Positions 39,246 through 40,610 of a stretch of DNA of 40,610 nucleotides are shown here, in pieces. How positions within the stretch are numbered: position 1 is the first letter of the stretch; each line of letters starts with the position of its first letter. This stretch comes from Chara braunii (Eukaryota; Streptophyta; Charophyceae; Charales; Characeae): positions 3,235,078 through 3,275,687 of the forward strand of contig BFEA01000100.1 in assembly GCA_003427395.1 (NCBI GenBank), written 5' to 3'. The position numbers and the translations under genes were made by a program. The notes under the pieces were generated by a model. It saw only the letters and a list, made by a program, of their open reading frames with translations, was not told where the DNA came from and did not search any database.

Positions 39246-40309
39246 TGTGTACACACTCTTAATGATACTCAGTGAAACGGATTCCACCTTTCGCAGTAGC
39301 CGATGCAGATCCCACGGTTCGATCCCTAGTCCTCACTTCACCTGTGTACAGTATCTGAGTTGACCCTGAGAGTTGAACCCGTGACTTGTGTATTCGCAGT
39401 ACTTGGTAGGCTGTCGTAGGTCCGTAGGTTGTAGGGGTTCGATCTGTAGACCTGTCGTTTGTAGGTCTTAGCAGGTCCTAGGAGTCGTAGCTGTAGCCCC
39501 TCCGAAGGGTCAAACGTAGCTGCTGTAGACCTGAAAGGTCAAGGTCGTCGCTGCTACGGTACCGAAAGGCCAAGTCTACGGACTTCCGGAAGGTCTGGAA
39601 GTGGCCTTTCGGAGCTTGCTCACGTTTACACAGAGGCAAGTGGGCAAGTGGCGAGGCCAACTGCAGTACGTCGGCAGTGCGACTGCGGTGAGTTGGCAAT
39701 GCGTCCCCATGCAGTCAGTGATATCAGTCCCAGTCAGTCAGGGTCCAGTCAAGCAAGTACAGTGTGGGACCGTGTGCACCCAGGGCATGGGAAAGGGGCA
39801 GACCAACAAGCTACAGAAGTATAAAGCAAGAGGCAGCGACTAGTCATGCATTCATTTCCTGCGTAAGCCATGCGGAAGCGCTGCTTGAGCGTCTTGTGCG
39901 AGGTGGTCTGCAGATGCGCCTGAAGTCGAAGCGGGCTGAAGAAGATAGCGTAGCCATAGCTGTAGGTAGTGACAGCGGCTAGCGCCGCCATAGCTGTAGG
40001 TGAGTGCAGTGTGCGTGTGCGCGTGTATACAGAGACTCAGTGTGCTGCATGTGGGATATCCAGGGTAATCTAGAGTTGAGTAAGTGTGAGCGGTGAAGTC
40101 AGCACAGTGACGAACAAGAGTTGTGGGGCGCTATTGCGCCATAGCTTATCTGAAGCGAGTTGCTGTTCTTGGTTCCATATATCTGAGTTCTGAGTTGGGC
40201 GCATATCGCCAATTTACTGTGTCACCTGACAGTGTTTGCATGCGTGTGAAGCAAGAAAGAAAGCGAGTCTGATTGCACTCAGTTGTATGCAATTAGTAGT
40301 TTTATGAGG
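39246..40309. other. Spacer rich in GTAGGT motifs, no gene seen
   Basis: From about 39400 to 39560 GTAGGTC/GTAGACCTG-type motifs recur. GGTTCGATCCC at 39316-39326 and GGTTCGATCTG at 39437-39447 resemble tRNA B-boxes, but no tRNA fold or A-box was found. Remaining open frames lack recognisable domains. Confidence 0.5.
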
Positions 40310-40480
40310 GGAGGCAAGAGGGAGAAGGGGAAGGGAAGGGAGAACTGCACATTGTCAAGGGGAGAAAGGAGGAAGACGGGGACGGGGAGTGAGAAGCTCT
40401 ATACAAGGGAAGGGAGGACTGAGAAGGGGAAGAGGAGGGAGATGGTGGGAGGAAGAATTAGGACAGGGGAAAGATGGACT
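40310..40480 (+). repeat. Purine-rich GGGAAGGGGAAGGG tract
   Basis: G/A-rich sequence with repeated GGGAGAA and GAGGGAAGG units. It precedes TTCACAGGGTTCTGAGCACCCAC, which resembles 38545 (TTCATAGGGTTCTGAATACTCAC). Confidence 0.7.
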
Positions 40481-40521
40481 TCACAGGGTTCTGAGCACCC
40501 ACTGTGTCTACTATGCCATTA

Positions 40522-40524
<3 letters not shown>

Positions 40525-40610
<86 letters not shown>
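40525..40610. repeat. (TG)n microsatellite at window end
   Basis: More than 40 uninterrupted TG dinucleotides running to the end of the window. Confidence 0.98.

Noticed and set aside
39316-39447. GGTTCGATCCC and GGTTCGATCTG as tRNA or tRNA-derived SINE B-boxes
   Set aside because: No A-box at the right distance and no cloverleaf could be drawn around either; similar TTCGA motifs at 8048 and 8885 also lacked supporting structure.
1-40610. CRISPR array, prokaryotic operon or prophage
   Set aside because: Repeats have no spacer-repeat regularity of CRISPR type, and the retroelements and microsatellites mark a eukaryotic nuclear genome.

Overview
This is a eukaryotic nuclear window, gene-poor and dominated by transposable elements and simple repeats. 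Four things point to a streptophyte (green alga or land plant). There is a Ty3/gypsy chromovirus whose primer binding site resembles the plant-type TGGTATCAGAGC (initiator tRNA-Met). There is an L1-like LINE with an endonuclease, a reverse transcriptase and a zf-RVT-type C terminus. Foldback and MITE-like elements are abundant. Long microsatellites of CA, CT, AGC/AGT and poly(T) are frequent. A charophyte such as Chara would fit, but that is inference and the species cannot be fixed from the sequence. No rRNA, convincing tRNA, CRISPR or prokaryotic operon is visible.

Layout. 1-9.5 kb: a patchwork of AT-rich DNA, (CA)n/(TG)n tracts and short inverted-repeat elements. These include a GTTCG-rich foldback family with one copy flanked by a 9-bp target duplication, a 506-bp element inserted in a CA tract, and a nearly perfect 287-bp hairpin. 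9.5-11.8 kb: the only convincing host gene, an intact intronless 410-codon minus-strand frame resembling six-hairpin (alpha/alpha toroid) glycosidase-like proteins best known from bacteria. A G-rich minisatellite lies at its start codon, and an array of TGCCACGTCAG motifs lies 0.5-0.8 kb upstream. 11.8-13.4 kb: palindromic GGGCCTCGCTCC foldback elements.

13.4-31.2 kb: one nested structure. A minus-strand Ty3/gypsy chromovirus runs from its 5' LTR at 30306-31167, through the primer binding site, gag, RT, RNase H, integrase and chromodomain, to its 3' LTR. That 3' LTR is split: one part lies at 13396-13633 and the rest at about 23767-24500. Between them sits a roughly 10-kb LINE on the minus strand, with its poly(A) tail (poly(T) on the plus strand) exactly at the left split point. 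The LINE itself carries a 522-bp MITE. Both retroelements are broken by stops and frameshifts. The gypsy element appears to lack its protease, and one reverse-transcriptase catalytic Asp has become Asn.

31.2-40.6 kb: a LINE 3'-end fragment, two large triplet-repeat arrays (about 0.7 and 1.3 kb), a degenerate relative of the chromovirus LTR (about 36.0-37.0 kb), assorted hairpins and degenerate direct repeats, and a terminal (TG)n tract. No host gene could be supported there.
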